The notes under the pieces were generated by a model, which had not been told where the DNA came from, made no database searches, and saw only the letters and a program-made list of their open reading frames with translations. A stretch of 64,000 nucleotides of DNA from Desulfobaccales bacterium. GTDB lineage: Bacteria > Desulfobacterota > Desulfobaccia > Desulfobaccales > 0-14-0-80-60-11. How positions within the stretch are numbered: position 1 is the first letter of the stretch; every line of letters begins with the position of its first letter. The DNA is taken from NCBI GenBank assembly GCA_041648175.1, contig JBAZPO010000006.1, positions 124,001 through 188,000 on the forward strand, written 5' to 3'. Positions 31,620 to 40,359 of this stretch are shown here, in pieces. The position numbers and the translations under genes were made by a program.

Positions 31620-32651
31620 TCAAAAATAATACAGCGCGGTCAACATGGGGGTGAATTTTTGGACCCCGTTTTTGCCCGCTAAGTCAAAGGAACACCCTGC
31701 GGCCAAGGACAATTTATCCGTGGCTATGAATTCCAGCGCCGGCAGGAGGCCGATGACGGTTTGCGGGGTTTGGTAACCCTGGATCGTATGGAGGTTGTTC
31801 CAGGTCCAGGTGCTGTACATTTCCAACAGGCCCACAAATTTCCAAAAGAGCGGCACTTCTGCAGCCACGTTGAAGGTCACATACTCCCGGGAACGGACGT
31901 TACGGGTGGGATCGGACCCGATCTTAAACAGGTTGACCGGACTATTTAACCAAATATTGCTGTAAAGCAGGAAGGGCTTCAGCCATTTGTACAGGTTGAC
32001 ACCGGTGGTGAAAGTCAAGGCTCCGGTGCCGATGGCATCCTGGCCTAAGAACGCGGGGTTGAGGAGGGAGGCATGACCCGTAGGAATGCTGGCAAACCCC
32101 GCCACCCCGGACACTGCCGGCCGCCAATCGGTTTCCGGCAGCAAGTTGTATTTGACGATGGCCGTCATATCGCCGATGCCGCTGTAACTGGCGGAGTTTT
32201 CGCCATTGGGGCCGCGGGCCTTCACATCATAGGCCCAGTTCGTAATGAAAGGGATAATGACATAAACTTCCATGTCTTTCATAGGGCCATAGGTAAACTT
32301 TACCGGCATGTAAAAGGTACGAAATTTTCCGCCGGGGTCCACCTTCTCCCAGTCTCTGTTAAGGGCGTTCGGGTAAAAGGACATGGCCGTCCAGACTTGC
32401 ATGGCGAACTTGCCGGTGGAAATGGGCATGCAGGTGTCGCTGATCACGGGGCCACAGGTAGTGGGAGCCGTTTCTCCCTTCTTCTCCTCGGGCGGCGGCG
32501 TCGGTTGCCCCATAATAGGCGGACCGGCTATCTGAGCCTGGGCCGGGGAAGCTAGCCCCGTCCCCAAGCCACCCAGAACCAACATGGCCATCAGGCTTAA
32601 GATCAAGCCCCTGCCCATAAACCCTTTACTCTTTACCCCTGAAATCTCCAT
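31620..32651 (-). CDS. Outer-membrane beta-barrel protein (transporter-like)
   Basis: 343 aa. Signal peptide MGRGLILSLMAMLVLGGLGTG to SPAQA, a Pro/Glu linker (PPPEEKKGE), then a chain of alternating amphipathic strands such as FAMQVWTAMSFYPNAL, FRTFYMPVKFTYGPM and YVTFNVAAEVPLFW, ending in LTALYYF with the aromatic C-terminus typical of BAM substrates. This fits MetA-pathway / phenol-degradation-type outer-membrane proteins (COG4313-like). Start has AAGGAG. Placed after the first glnK, so it may be co-regulated by nitrogen supply. Confidence 0.8.
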   Translation of the reverse strand: MEISGVKSKGFMGRGLILSLMAMLVLGGLGTGLASPAQAQIAGPPIMGQPTPPPEEKKGETAPTTCGPVISDTCMPISTGKFAMQVWTAMSFYPNALNRDWEKVDPGGKFRTFYMPVKFTYGPMKDMEVYVIIPFITNWAYDVKARGPNGENSASYSGIGDMTAIVKYNLLPETDWRPAVSGVAGFASIPTGHASLLNPAFLGQDAIGTGALTFTTGVNLYKWLKPFLLYSNIWLNSPVNLFKIGSDPTRNVRSREYVTFNVAAEVPLFWKFVGLLEMYSTWTWNNLHTIQGYQTPQTVIGLLPALEFIATDKLSLAAGCSFDLAGKNGVQKFTPMLTALYYF

Positions 32652-32756
32652 ACCATATTCTCCTTGCTTGGTTATAGTTGTGTCGCTGAGGCGATGGCAT
32701 CACCGCCTATCTACAAAAAACGGGAAAAGAGCTCTCCTCCTCCCTCCCCGATAAAC

Positions 32757-33095
32757 TCACACTGCGGCGTCTCCCGTTTCTCCGGTGCGGATCCGGAGGA
32801 CTTCCGCCACCGGATAGACGAAGATCTTGCCATCCCCGATTCTGCCGGTACGGGCGGTCTTGCTGATGGTCTCCACTATCAGGGTGGCCTTGTCGTCGGA
32901 GGTCACGATCTCCATCTTCACCTTGGGAAGGAAATCCACCTGGTACTCCATGCCCCGGTAGACTTCCCGGAGCCCTTTTTGCCGACCAAAACCCTTTACT
33001 TCCGTAATGGTCATGCCTGTAACATCGATCCCATGCAGCGCCTCTTTTACCGCTTCCAACCGGAAAGGCTGAATGATGGCCTCTATTTTCTTCAT
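32757..33095 (-). CDS. glnK: P-II nitrogen regulatory protein, copy 1
   Basis: 112 aa trimeric signal protein. Conserved T-loop with uridylylation Tyr51 in EVYRGMEYQVDFLPKVK, ATP-binding B and C loops (TGRIGDGKIFVYPVAEVLRIRTGE). Binds ATP/ADP and 2-oxoglutarate and blocks the cognate ammonium channel. It lies downstream of amt copy 1 (34787-33174) on the same strand with a 78-base gap, the usual amtB-glnK pair, presumably driven by the sigma-54 site at 34840. Confidence 0.95.
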   Translation of the reverse strand: MKKIEAIIQPFRLEAVKEALHGIDVTGMTITEVKGFGRQKGLREVYRGMEYQVDFLPKVKMEIVTSDDKATLIVETISKTARTGRIGDGKIFVYPVAEVLRIRTGETGDAAV

Positions 33096-33173
33096 GCGGG
33101 TTCTCCTCTCATCGTGATGGCCGGCTGTACCGGGTTGTTTAGTTTGGGCAGGCCGGGAGCAGGTTGACTCCAG

Positions 33174-34787
33174 TTATGCCTGACCATTGGCCGCTTCCTC
33201 CCGCTTACCCTTAATTACCGCGAAGTCAGGATAGGCCAGCACGCCGGTTTCCGGGATATCCAGACCGCCCATTTCTACCTCAGCAGAGACCCGGTTGCCG
33301 ATAATCACATCGATCAGCTTAAAGACGAGGTAGGCCGATATGGAGACGAAGATAACGAGAGCCACGACATCAATGATCTGGGCTAAGAATTGGGAGGCAT
33401 CGCCATAGAACAGCCCTTTGACCGTGCCCTCGACGCCGTTCCATTTATCGCCATAAGTGCCGTCGGCAAAAAGCCCCAGGGACAGGATGCCCCAAGCGCC
33501 GCAGACGCCGTGCACCGAGACCGCGCCGACGGGATCGTCAACCTTCAGGACGCCGTCGACGAATAAGACGCTCAACACCACCAGGACGCCGGCGATGAGG
33601 CCGATGAGCACCGCAATCGGGGCGCTCACAAAGGCGCAGGGAGCGGTGATAGCCACCAGGCCCGCCAGCAGGCCGTTGACGCACATGGTGGGGTCAGGCT
33701 TGCCGAAGCGCATCCACATATAAATCATGGCTGATAAGGCCCCGCCGGCCGAAGCCAGCATGGTATTGGTGGCAATGACGCCGATCCTGAGATCGGTGCC
33801 CGCCAGGGTGGAGCCGGGGTTAAACCCGAACCAACCGAAGGCCAGGATCAAAGCGCCGGCAATACCCATGGGAATATGGTGGCCCGGGATGGCGTTGGGG
33901 GTGCCATCCTTTTTGAACTTGCCGATCCGGGGGCCGAGAATCCAGGCCCCGACCAGAGCGGTCACGCCTCCGACCATATGCACCACGCCGGAACCGGCAA
34001 AGTCCACCGCGCCGTGGCCCAGGCCGGCATTGGTCCCCAGTTGCGCCAGCCAGCCGCCGCCCCAGACCCAGTTGCCGAAAATGGGGTAGATCAGCATTGA
34101 AATGAAAAAGCCGTAGAAGATAAAGGCCAGGAATTTCCAGCGTTCCGCCATGGCCCCGGTGGGGATGGTAGCCGTGGTGTCCATAAAGACCATCTGGAAG
34201 AGGAACAGGGTAAAGATCGAGACGTCATAAGTCCCGCCGCTGAGGAAAAACCCCTTATACCCGATAATCCCCCAATCTTTGCCGAATAAATTCAGAGTTA
34301 ATTCGTTGCCTAAATTGGCGACCATGCCCAAGTTTGCCACCTGGCCCACGCCGCCGAACATAAAAGCGAAGCCGCAGATCCAGAAGCCCAACATGCCAAT
34401 AACGTACACCATGAAATTCATGAGCATGGTGTGGGACGCGTTCTTGGCCCGGGTAAAGCCGGTCTCAACCAGAGCAAACCCCAATTGCATGAACATGACC
34501 AGGTAGCCGGTGATCAGGGTCCAGACAATATTGATAGAGATTTTGTTATGGCCCACCGCGTCCATAATTTCCGCCAAGACGGGCTTGCCCGCTTCCTTGG
34601 CCGGAATGTCCTTGGCGCTGCCGGTCACTGTACCTGCGGCATCAGGAGTATCGGTAACGACGGGGGCGGCCGCCGCCGCAGGCGCTGCCGGAGCCACCTC
34701 GTCCGCCGCCCACACCAAAAGCGGCGGCAATACCAGCATGACAACTAAACATACCACCATAAAGATCATTGCGCGTTTATGATTCAC
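33174..34787 (-). CDS. amt: Ammonium transporter with long N-terminal extension
   Basis: 537 aa, longer than usual (about 410). An N-terminal signal-like segment (MVVCLVVMLVLPPLLVWAADE) and an Ala/Pro-rich periplasmic linker of about 60 residues precede the eleven-helix Amt core (from KISINIVWTLITGYLVMFMQ). Channel signatures include the twin-His equivalents in DFAGSGVVHMVGG and SVHGVCGAWGIL and the gate motif GFNPGSTL. Imports NH4+/NH3 across the inner membrane, gated by GlnK. GTG start with AGAGGGG upstream. The extension is unusual but occurs in some anaerobes. Confidence 0.93.
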   Translation of the reverse strand: MNHKRAMIFMVVCLVVMLVLPPLLVWAADEVAPAAPAAAAAPVVTDTPDAAGTVTGSAKDIPAKEAGKPVLAEIMDAVGHNKISINIVWTLITGYLVMFMQLGFALVETGFTRAKNASHTMLMNFMVYVIGMLGFWICGFAFMFGGVGQVANLGMVANLGNELTLNLFGKDWGIIGYKGFFLSGGTYDVSIFTLFLFQMVFMDTTATIPTGAMAERWKFLAFIFYGFFISMLIYPIFGNWVWGGGWLAQLGTNAGLGHGAVDFAGSGVVHMVGGVTALVGAWILGPRIGKFKKDGTPNAIPGHHIPMGIAGALILAFGWFGFNPGSTLAGTDLRIGVIATNTMLASAGGALSAMIYMWMRFGKPDPTMCVNGLLAGLVAITAPCAFVSAPIAVLIGLIAGVLVVLSVLFVDGVLKVDDPVGAVSVHGVCGAWGILSLGLFADGTYGDKWNGVEGTVKGLFYGDASQFLAQIIDVVALVIFVSISAYLVFKLIDVIIGNRVSAEVEMGGLDIPETGVLAYPDFAVIKGKREEAANGQA

Positions 34788-34839
34788 CGTGATATTCCCC
34801 TCTTAATTGTTTTTATAGGAGCGCTCATAGTGAATGTTA

Positions 34840-34855
34840 AGCAAATGTTATGCCA
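34840..34855 (-). promoter_or_regulatory. Sigma-54 (-24/-12) promoter of amt copy 1
   Basis: Minus strand TGGCAT-AACAT-TTGCT, matching TGGCAY-N5-TTGCW with the required 10-base gap between GG and GC. It lies 53-68 bases upstream of the amt GTG. Implies activation by an NtrC-type protein under nitrogen limitation. Confidence 0.8.
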
Positions 34856-35081
34856 CTTTTTTTCATAATTATTTCAATATATTGTACTATCAGCCACTTT
34901 TTATATATTACGTTAATGTAACTTAAACGATAATTGTTGTTCATTTATGTCATTTTATCAGCCAGGTCCAAATTCGCCAGCCTCTGGTCATGGAATTGAA
35001 TAAAATAAGGAAATTAAGAGGTTAAAAGAAGCTGTTGGAGCCCAAGACCAGAGTGTGGCTGCGTGCTGCCCGAAGGAAGGC

Positions 35082-35108
35082 CGGAGGGAGCGCAAGAGAC
35101 TCCCTCCG
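35082..35108 (-). terminator. Hairpin after glnK copy 2
   Basis: Perfect 9-bp stem cggagggag / ctccctccg, loop of 9, starting 16 bases past the glnK stop. The following T-tract is weak, so it may be a pause or mRNA-stability hairpin as well as a terminator. Confidence 0.5.
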
Positions 35109-35123
35109 TTTACGGAATTTCCG

Positions 35124-35462
35124 TTAAATGGCGCTTTCACCGGTTTCGCCAGTACGAATCCGGAGGACTTCCCCCACCGGATAAACAAAGATTTTGCCGT
35201 CCCCGATCCTGCCGGTGCGGGCTTTGTTAACAATGGTGTCAATAATGGCCTGCACCTTGTCGTCGGCAGCCACGATCTCGATTTTTACCTTGGGCAGGAA
35301 ATCCACCTGATACTCCATACCCCGGTAAACCTCCCGGATGCCCTTTTGCCGTCCGAAACCCTTGACTTCGCTGACCGTCATGCCTTCGACACTGATGGCA
35401 TGGAGGGCTTCCTTAACCGGTTCCAGCTTGAAGGGCTGGATAATCGCCTCGATCTTTTTCAT
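35124..35462 (-). CDS. glnK: P-II nitrogen regulatory protein, copy 2
   Basis: 112 aa, differing from copy 1 at a few dozen positions. Tyr51 is preserved in REVYRGMEYQVDFLPKVKIE and the C loop (TGRIGDGKIFVYPVGEVLRIRTGE) is intact. It lies 15 bases after amt copy 2, in one transcript. Two P-II proteins probably give each amt channel a dedicated regulator, although cross-talk is likely. Confidence 0.95.
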   Translation of the reverse strand: MKKIEAIIQPFKLEPVKEALHAISVEGMTVSEVKGFGRQKGIREVYRGMEYQVDFLPKVKIEIVAADDKVQAIIDTIVNKARTGRIGDGKIFVYPVGEVLRIRTGETGESAI

Positions 35463-35477
35463 AATTTACCTCCCGAA

Positions 35478-36713
35478 TTACAGACTGTACCCAGTTTCTT
35501 GATGCTCGCTGATATCCAAGCCGCGCACCTCATCATCCGTTGATACCCTGAGGCCTATGGTGGCGTCAAGGATTTTAAAGAGGATGTAGCTCACCACAAA
35601 TGAGTAGACTACGGTAACCAGCACCGCGATGAACTGGGTCCACAGTTGGCCGGGGTTGCCGAAGAACAGGCCGTCGGCGCCGGCGGGGTTTATCAGTTTG
35701 GAAGCGAACAGCCCGGTGGCCAGGGCGCCCACGATCCCACCGACGCAGTGCACGCCCACCACGTCCAGGGAGTCATCGTAGCCCAGCTTGGGCTTGGCCA
35801 GGACGGCCAGGTAGCAGATAATGCCAGCGAGGATGCCGATGATGATGGCGGGCATGGGACCCACAAAGCCCGCCGCAGGGGTGATGGCTACCAGTCCGGC
35901 CACGGCTCCGGAAGCCGCGCCCAAGGTGGTGGGCTTGCCCCGGAAGATCCATTCCACAACGACCCACGCCAGGGTGGCGGCGCAGGTGGCCAGGTGAGTG
36001 GCCGTAAAGGCCGAGCTGGCCAGGGCGTTAGCGCCCAGGGCGCTGCCGGCGTTGAAGCCGAACCAGCCGAACCACAGGAGTCCGGCCCCCAGCACGGTCA
36101 TGGGCAGGTTATGGGGAATGAAGGCTTCCGTGCCATTGCCATAGCCACCATAGCCGCGGCGGGGACCGACGACCAGGGCGGCGGCCAGGGCGGCGACCCC
36201 GGCATTGATATGTACAACGGTGCCCCCGGCAAAATCCAGGGCGCCCAGGCCCTTGAGCCAGCCGCCGTCGCCCCAGACCCAGTGAGCCACCGGACAATAG
36301 ACGATGGTGACCCAGATGACCATGAACACCAAAAAGGCGCTGAACTTCATGCGTTCGGCGAAGGCCCCGGTGATCAGGGCCGGGGTGATGATGGCAAACA
36401 TGGCCTGGTAGATCATGAAGGTCTGATGGGGAATGGTTTCGGAGTAGGCCTTAAAAGGCTCGAACCCCACGCCCGCCAGGCCGATCCAATCCAGGTTACC
36501 GATGATATGACCCACATCCGGGCCAAAGGCCAGACTATAACCCCAGAGCGCCCAGAGGACGCCGACCACGCCCAGCAGGATGAAGTTCTCCATAATGGTA
36601 GCCAGGACATTCTTGGAGCGCACCATGCCGCCATAAAACAAGGCCAGACCGGGGGTCATAAGCATCACCAGGGCAGCGGAAATCAGGACAAAGGCCGTAT
36701 CAGCCGCATTCAT
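35478..36713 (-). CDS. amt: Ammonium transporter, copy 2
   Basis: 411 aa standard-length Amt, eleven predicted helices. Conserved channel motifs: MTPGLALFYGGMVRSKN, GDGGWLKGLGALDFAGGTVVH, FGWFGFNAGSALGANALASSAF and GVHCVGGIVGALATGLF. Start ATG 36713 (AGGAG upstream) instead of the TTG at 36731. It leads an amt-glnK unit controlled by the sigma-54 site at 36756. It lacks the N-terminal extension of copy 1, so the two channels are not recent duplicates. Confidence 0.95.
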   Translation of the reverse strand: MNAADTAFVLISAALVMLMTPGLALFYGGMVRSKNVLATIMENFILLGVVGVLWALWGYSLAFGPDVGHIIGNLDWIGLAGVGFEPFKAYSETIPHQTFMIYQAMFAIITPALITGAFAERMKFSAFLVFMVIWVTIVYCPVAHWVWGDGGWLKGLGALDFAGGTVVHINAGVAALAAALVVGPRRGYGGYGNGTEAFIPHNLPMTVLGAGLLWFGWFGFNAGSALGANALASSAFTATHLATCAATLAWVVVEWIFRGKPTTLGAASGAVAGLVAITPAAGFVGPMPAIIIGILAGIICYLAVLAKPKLGYDDSLDVVGVHCVGGIVGALATGLFASKLINPAGADGLFFGNPGQLWTQFIAVLVTVVYSFVVSYILFKILDATIGLRVSTDDEVRGLDISEHQETGYSL

Positions 36714-36755
36714 AATACCATTTCTCCTCAAATGAATTTTTTGCTACCATCTATA

Positions 36756-36771
36756 AGCAATTCCCGTGCCA
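36756..36771 (-). promoter_or_regulatory. Sigma-54 (-24/-12) promoter of amt copy 2
   Basis: Minus strand TGGCAC-GGGAA-TTGCT is an exact match to the TGGCAC-N5-TTGCW consensus. It lies 43-58 bases upstream of the ATG at 36713. Between here and 37190 (about 400 bp, strongly AT-rich to 36950) no convincing gene was found. Confidence 0.88.
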
Positions 36772-37189
36772 TTTCTTATATAAGTAGTTTCAATAGGTTA
36801 TATATAGTTTCATGATCACAAACTTACATAATTGTATTTTAATCACTGATTATGGTTACAATATTGAATTATTTAGGGCAGCTATTTTCAATAATAGTTA
36901 GATTATGGGACATTATTGTAGCCTAATATGATTACAATAATGTTGCTTGCCGCCATCCCGCTTCCCCTGCTCCGATACCGCGTCAATCGGCCGGCAGGCT
37001 TACTGCTCTATTTGTCCTGGATATCGGTTCCAGACTATGCAGCTGGTTGGGATGGGGCAATAATCCCATATGACCGATGGTCCGGCTACGGAAGGGGTGC
37101 GACGGTGGAAGACGGGATAGGGTGAATCGGGGCTGGAGGAGTCCAAGCGGGAGCCGTTGCGCACCGGCTCCCGGTCCGGATTTCAGGTT

Positions 37190-38341
37190 TTAGGTCAGGA
37201 CTTCCCGCAGGGCATCGATCACCTGATCCTGCTCGGCGTCCGTCATGTCGGGGTATGAGGGCAGGATAATACTGTGGTCTTGCAGGTATTCGCTGACGGG
37301 CAAGGGATGACGCTGCGTGACGTCCCGGTAAGCGGGTTCCCGGTGGGCGCACATCACTCCCCGGCGGGTGTGAATTCCCCTGGAGAGCAGCGCCTGCATC
37401 ACCTCCACCTGGCTTTGGGGGCGCTCTCGCGTCAGGGTGATCCAGTAGGATTGCCAGTTACTCCGGGCCCAGGCGGGTTCTTTGGGCAGGGCCACCTGAG
37501 GGCAGTCGGATAAGCCTTCCTGGTACCGGGCCGCCTGCCGCCGCCGGGGCGCGATCAAGTTTGGCAGACGCTTCAACTGCTCCCGGCCCACCGCCCCTTG
37601 AATGTCGCTCAAACGATAATTGTAGCCCACCTCCAGATATTGTTCGAACACCACCTTGGCGGCCCCGTGGCGCTCGGCGGTGGACAGCGACATGGCGTGG
37701 GTCCTCAGGCGCGCCAGGCGTTGCATGATTTCCGGATTACACCCGGTGATCATGCCGCCGTCGCCCGTGGTGATGATCTTGCGGGGGTGGAAAGAAAAGG
37801 TGGCCAAGTCCCCGCGCGGACGCCCGATTGGCTCCCAGACGTCATCAGCCAGGCTGATCTCCGAACCCACCGCACAGGCGGCGTCTTCCACCACCAGCAA
37901 ACTATGCTCCCGGGCCAGGGGCAGAATGCGTTTAAGGTCACAAGGCATCCCCAACTGGTGCACCGCCAGGATGGCCCGGGTGCGGGGCGTGATGGCCCCT
38001 TCGATCAGGGCCGGGTCCATATTGCCGGTCTCAGCCATTACATCCACAAATACCGGGGTCGCGCCCACATAACGCACCGCGTTGGCAGTGGCGATAAACG
38101 AGGAACTAACGGTGATGACTTCATCCCCCGGCCTCAGATCCAGGGCCAGAAACGCCAGGTGCAGGGCCGCGGTGCCGCTGGAGCAGGCCACCGCCAGGGG
38201 CGCCCCCACCGCCGCGGCAAACTCTTTTTCAAAGGCCTCCACCTCCGGCCCTTGCACCACCCAACCCGACAGAATCGCCCGGCGGGCCGCCGCGGCCTCC
38301 TCTTCCCCTAATGTGGGCCGGGCCACGGGAATTGTCGCCAT
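37190..38341 (-). CDS. DegT/DnrJ/EryC1/StrS-family aminotransferase
   Basis: 383-aa PLP enzyme of the sugar-nucleotide aminotransferase group. Motifs are GSGTAALHLAFLAL-like CSSGTAALHLAFLALDL, EDAACAVGSEI, the PLP lysine in SFHPRKIITTGDGGMI (about residue 195) and the C-terminal YRDVTQRHPLPVSEYLQDHSIILPSYP. Usually transfers an amino group to a keto sugar in cell-surface glycan synthesis. Start ATG 38341 with GGAGG. It is last in a run of minus-strand genes from rlmB to here. A GC hairpin (37148-37172) follows the stop. Confidence 0.9.
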   Translation of the reverse strand: MATIPVARPTLGEEEAAAARRAILSGWVVQGPEVEAFEKEFAAAVGAPLAVACSSGTAALHLAFLALDLRPGDEVITVSSSFIATANAVRYVGATPVFVDVMAETGNMDPALIEGAITPRTRAILAVHQLGMPCDLKRILPLAREHSLLVVEDAACAVGSEISLADDVWEPIGRPRGDLATFSFHPRKIITTGDGGMITGCNPEIMQRLARLRTHAMSLSTAERHGAAKVVFEQYLEVGYNYRLSDIQGAVGREQLKRLPNLIAPRRRQAARYQEGLSDCPQVALPKEPAWARSNWQSYWITLTRERPQSQVEVMQALLSRGIHTRRGVMCAHREPAYRDVTQRHPLPVSEYLQDHSIILPSYPDMTDAEQDQVIDALREVLT

Positions 38342-38427
38342 GTAGAACCTCCGAGTTATTTTTTGGGGGAGGGGCTAAGGGCTGAGGACCTTTATGAAAA
38401 AATCCCCCGGCCCTCCCCTCAAAATTA

Positions 38428-39399
38428 CTATTCTTCCAACGCCTGCCAGGCCAGGCGGGCGGCGCCGACCAGTCCGGCGTCGTCTCCCAGTTGGGCCGGG
38501 CAGACGCTCACTGCCTCCGGGGGAAACAGGGTGAGGCGCCGATGCAATTCTGCCTCCAGGGGGTACTGGAACACCTCCCAGGCCCGGGCAAAGCGGCCGC
38601 CGATGACCACCCGGGAAATTCCCAGCAGGTGGACCACACTGGCAATGACCAGTCCCAAGCTGCGCCCCACCCGGTCGAAGGCCTTTCGGGCCAGGGGGTC
38701 CGCCTGCTGGGCCGCCACCACCAGGGTCTGGCCCTCGATGGCGTCGGGGTCGGCCTCATAGAGCTCTCGCAGCCAGGAAGACGCCCCCTGGGCCAGTTGT
38801 TCCTTGACCCAGGTTACCGTCCAAAACCCGGACGCCAGGGTTTCCAGGCAGCCCCGGTTACCGCAGTGGCATTTTCTGCCCTCCGGGTCCACGGTCATGT
38901 GGCCGATTTCCCCGGCGGTGCCTTCGTTGCCGGCCCACACCTGCCCATTGAGAATCAAGCCCCCGCCCACGCCGGTACCCAGGGTGATCCCCAACATATG
39001 CTGCTGGCCCACCCCGGCGCCCAGCCAGTGCTCTCCCAGAGCAAAAAGGTTGGCGTCGTTTTCCAGGAACAGGGGCCAGTTCACCTGGGAGGAAAGAAGA
39101 GGAATCAGGGGACAATCATTTAACGGAGGCACGTTGGGGGAAAAGACCACCAGGCCTTCTTGGGGATGGATGAGACCCGGAACCCCGATACCCACCCCTT
39201 TAATCTCCGAGCCCTGGGACCGGGCCTCTTCACCGGCAATGGCAATATCGGCGGCCAGGGTGGATACCAGGGCCGGCTGATCGGGCATGGAGGCCGTGGC
39301 CCGTTCCCACCGGCAGAGAATTTTGCCCTGGGAACTTACCAGGGCCAGGCGGACATTGGTGCCGCCCAGATCAATGCCCACCACCGCCGGATCTTTCAC
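38428..39399 (-). CDS. ROK-family sugar kinase (glucokinase-like)
   Basis: 323 aa. ATP-binding GIDLGGTNVRLAL at the start, sugar-binding ENDANLFALGEHWLGAG, then GTGVGGGLILNGQVWAG, and the ROK zinc signature CHCGNRGCLE preceded by GEIGHMTVDPEG. It phosphorylates glucose or a related hexose with ATP. I start it at GTG 39399, whose TGA overlap with tsaC gives coupling; the frame extends to 39540 but that part lies within tsaC. The substrate is unproven. Confidence 0.9.
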   Translation of the reverse strand: MKDPAVVGIDLGGTNVRLALVSSQGKILCRWERATASMPDQPALVSTLAADIAIAGEEARSQGSEIKGVGIGVPGLIHPQEGLVVFSPNVPPLNDCPLIPLLSSQVNWPLFLENDANLFALGEHWLGAGVGQQHMLGITLGTGVGGGLILNGQVWAGNEGTAGEIGHMTVDPEGRKCHCGNRGCLETLASGFWTVTWVKEQLAQGASSWLRELYEADPDAIEGQTLVVAAQQADPLARKAFDRVGRSLGLVIASVVHLLGISRVVIGGRFARAWEVFQYPLEAELHRRLTLFPPEAVSVCPAQLGDDAGLVGAARLAWQALEE

Positions 39400-40061
39400 C
39401 TTAGGCCCCCCATTTTTGCGATCCGCTCTATTTCGGGGACAATCTCCGCCAACTCGGATACCGGAACTGCGCCGGCCCGGACCAGCCGGGGCGGCGAGCT
39501 GCTCACATCTATAATAGTGGACGGCTTGCCCCCCGGGCAATCACCCGCGTCCAGGATCAGGTCCACCACATCGGGAAACTCCCGGACAACCTCGTCCGCC
39601 CGGGTGAGCGGCGGCCGCCCGGAACGGTTGGCGCTGGTGCCGGTGATGGGGTAGCCCAGTTCGGTGATCAGGCGGCACGTGAGAGGGTGGCGGGGCTGCC
39701 GCACCCCAACAGTCCCGGTGCCCGCGGTAATCAGCCTGGGCAGTTGGGGAAGGCTCGGTAAAATAATGGTCAACGGACCGGGCCAGAATTTTTCCATAAG
39801 CCGCCGGGCCGGGTTCGGAACCTCGCGAACCAGTTGCTCAAGCATGGCCTGTCCGTCCACCAGCAGAAGCACCGGTTTTTCCGGGGCACGTTGTTTCAAG
39901 GCAAAGAGCCGGGATAAGGCCGCTTCCTGAAAGGGGTTGACCGCCAGCCCGAAAAAAGTTTCCGTGGGCACCGCGATGATGCCGTTGCCTTTCAGGACCC
40001 TCCGGGCCTCGTCCCAGAATTCCCCGGCATCCTCCTCCCGCCATGGCCAGATCCGTCCCAT
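39396..40061 (-). CDS. tsaC: L-threonylcarbamoyladenylate synthase (TsaC/Sua5/YrdC)
   Basis: 221 aa. Makes threonylcarbamoyl-AMP for the universal t6A37 modification of tRNA. Motifs: IAVPTETFFGLAVNPF, FALKQRAPEKPVLLLV, FWPGPLTIILPSLPQLPRLI, GTVGVRQPRHPLTCRLITEL and GTSANRSGRPPLTRADEV. C-terminal end lacks the extra Sua5 domain. Partner tsaB lies at 46634-47296 in this window. Its stop overlaps the ROK kinase start. Confidence 0.93.
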   Translation of the reverse strand: MGRIWPWREEDAGEFWDEARRVLKGNGIIAVPTETFFGLAVNPFQEAALSRLFALKQRAPEKPVLLLVDGQAMLEQLVREVPNPARRLMEKFWPGPLTIILPSLPQLPRLITAGTGTVGVRQPRHPLTCRLITELGYPITGTSANRSGRPPLTRADEVVREFPDVVDLILDAGDCPGGKPSTIIDVSSSPPRLVRAGAVPVSELAEIVPEIERIAKMGGLR

Positions 40062-40112
40062 AGGGGCATGATACCCTCAGGAATTCCGGCTGGCAAGGAG
40101 ATTGAGCATTTT

Positions 40113-40359
40113 AAAGCAGGGGGAAAAGGCGAAAAGGGGAAAGGGGAAAAAGGGATAAAAACCACAATTTTGGTGGCACAGGCGTCTCGCCTGTGCAGAT
40201 GCAAGGTGCGCAGTGCGCACCCCACGGCTATCAGCGGTTCAGCTTTCAATTTATAGGGCGGGCCGTGCCCGCCGATTTACGGCGGCCATGGACCGCTCTA
40301 TTCGTCTGATTAGTTAACCCTTTTCGCCTTTTTCCCTTTTTCCCTTTTCCCCCTGCTTT
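40113..40359. repeat. Element bounded by a 40-bp purine-rich inverted repeat
   Basis: Left arm at 40113-40155 (aaagcagggggaaaaggcg, then a run of gaaaagggg-type units) and right arm at 40320-40359 (its near reverse complement, ending cccctgcttt). Between are hairpins gcacaggcg-tct-cgcctgtgc and ggtgcgc-agt-gcgcacc. The 3' end of rlmB reads into the right arm and codes for a Lys/Glu/Gly-rich tail, so the element has contributed coding sequence. Confidence 0.7.
40239..40303. repeat. TATAGGGCG-CCGCCCTATTC dispersed repeat, copy 1
   Basis: Begins ttcagctttcaatttatagg, runs through paired GC hairpins (ggccgtgcccgccg, cggcggccatggaccg) and ends cgctctattc. Similar composite repeats are at 41103-41169 and 47356-47470. 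It lies inside the inverted-repeat element at 40113-40359. Confidence 0.6.

Noticed and set aside
35646..36815. Long plus-strand frame opposite amt copy 2
   Set aside because: Antisense to a conserved Amt protein; no homologous features.
36928..37125. Possible 65-aa ORF between amt and DegT
   Set aside because: No ribosome site or promoter, and only a short hydrophobic start; not supported.
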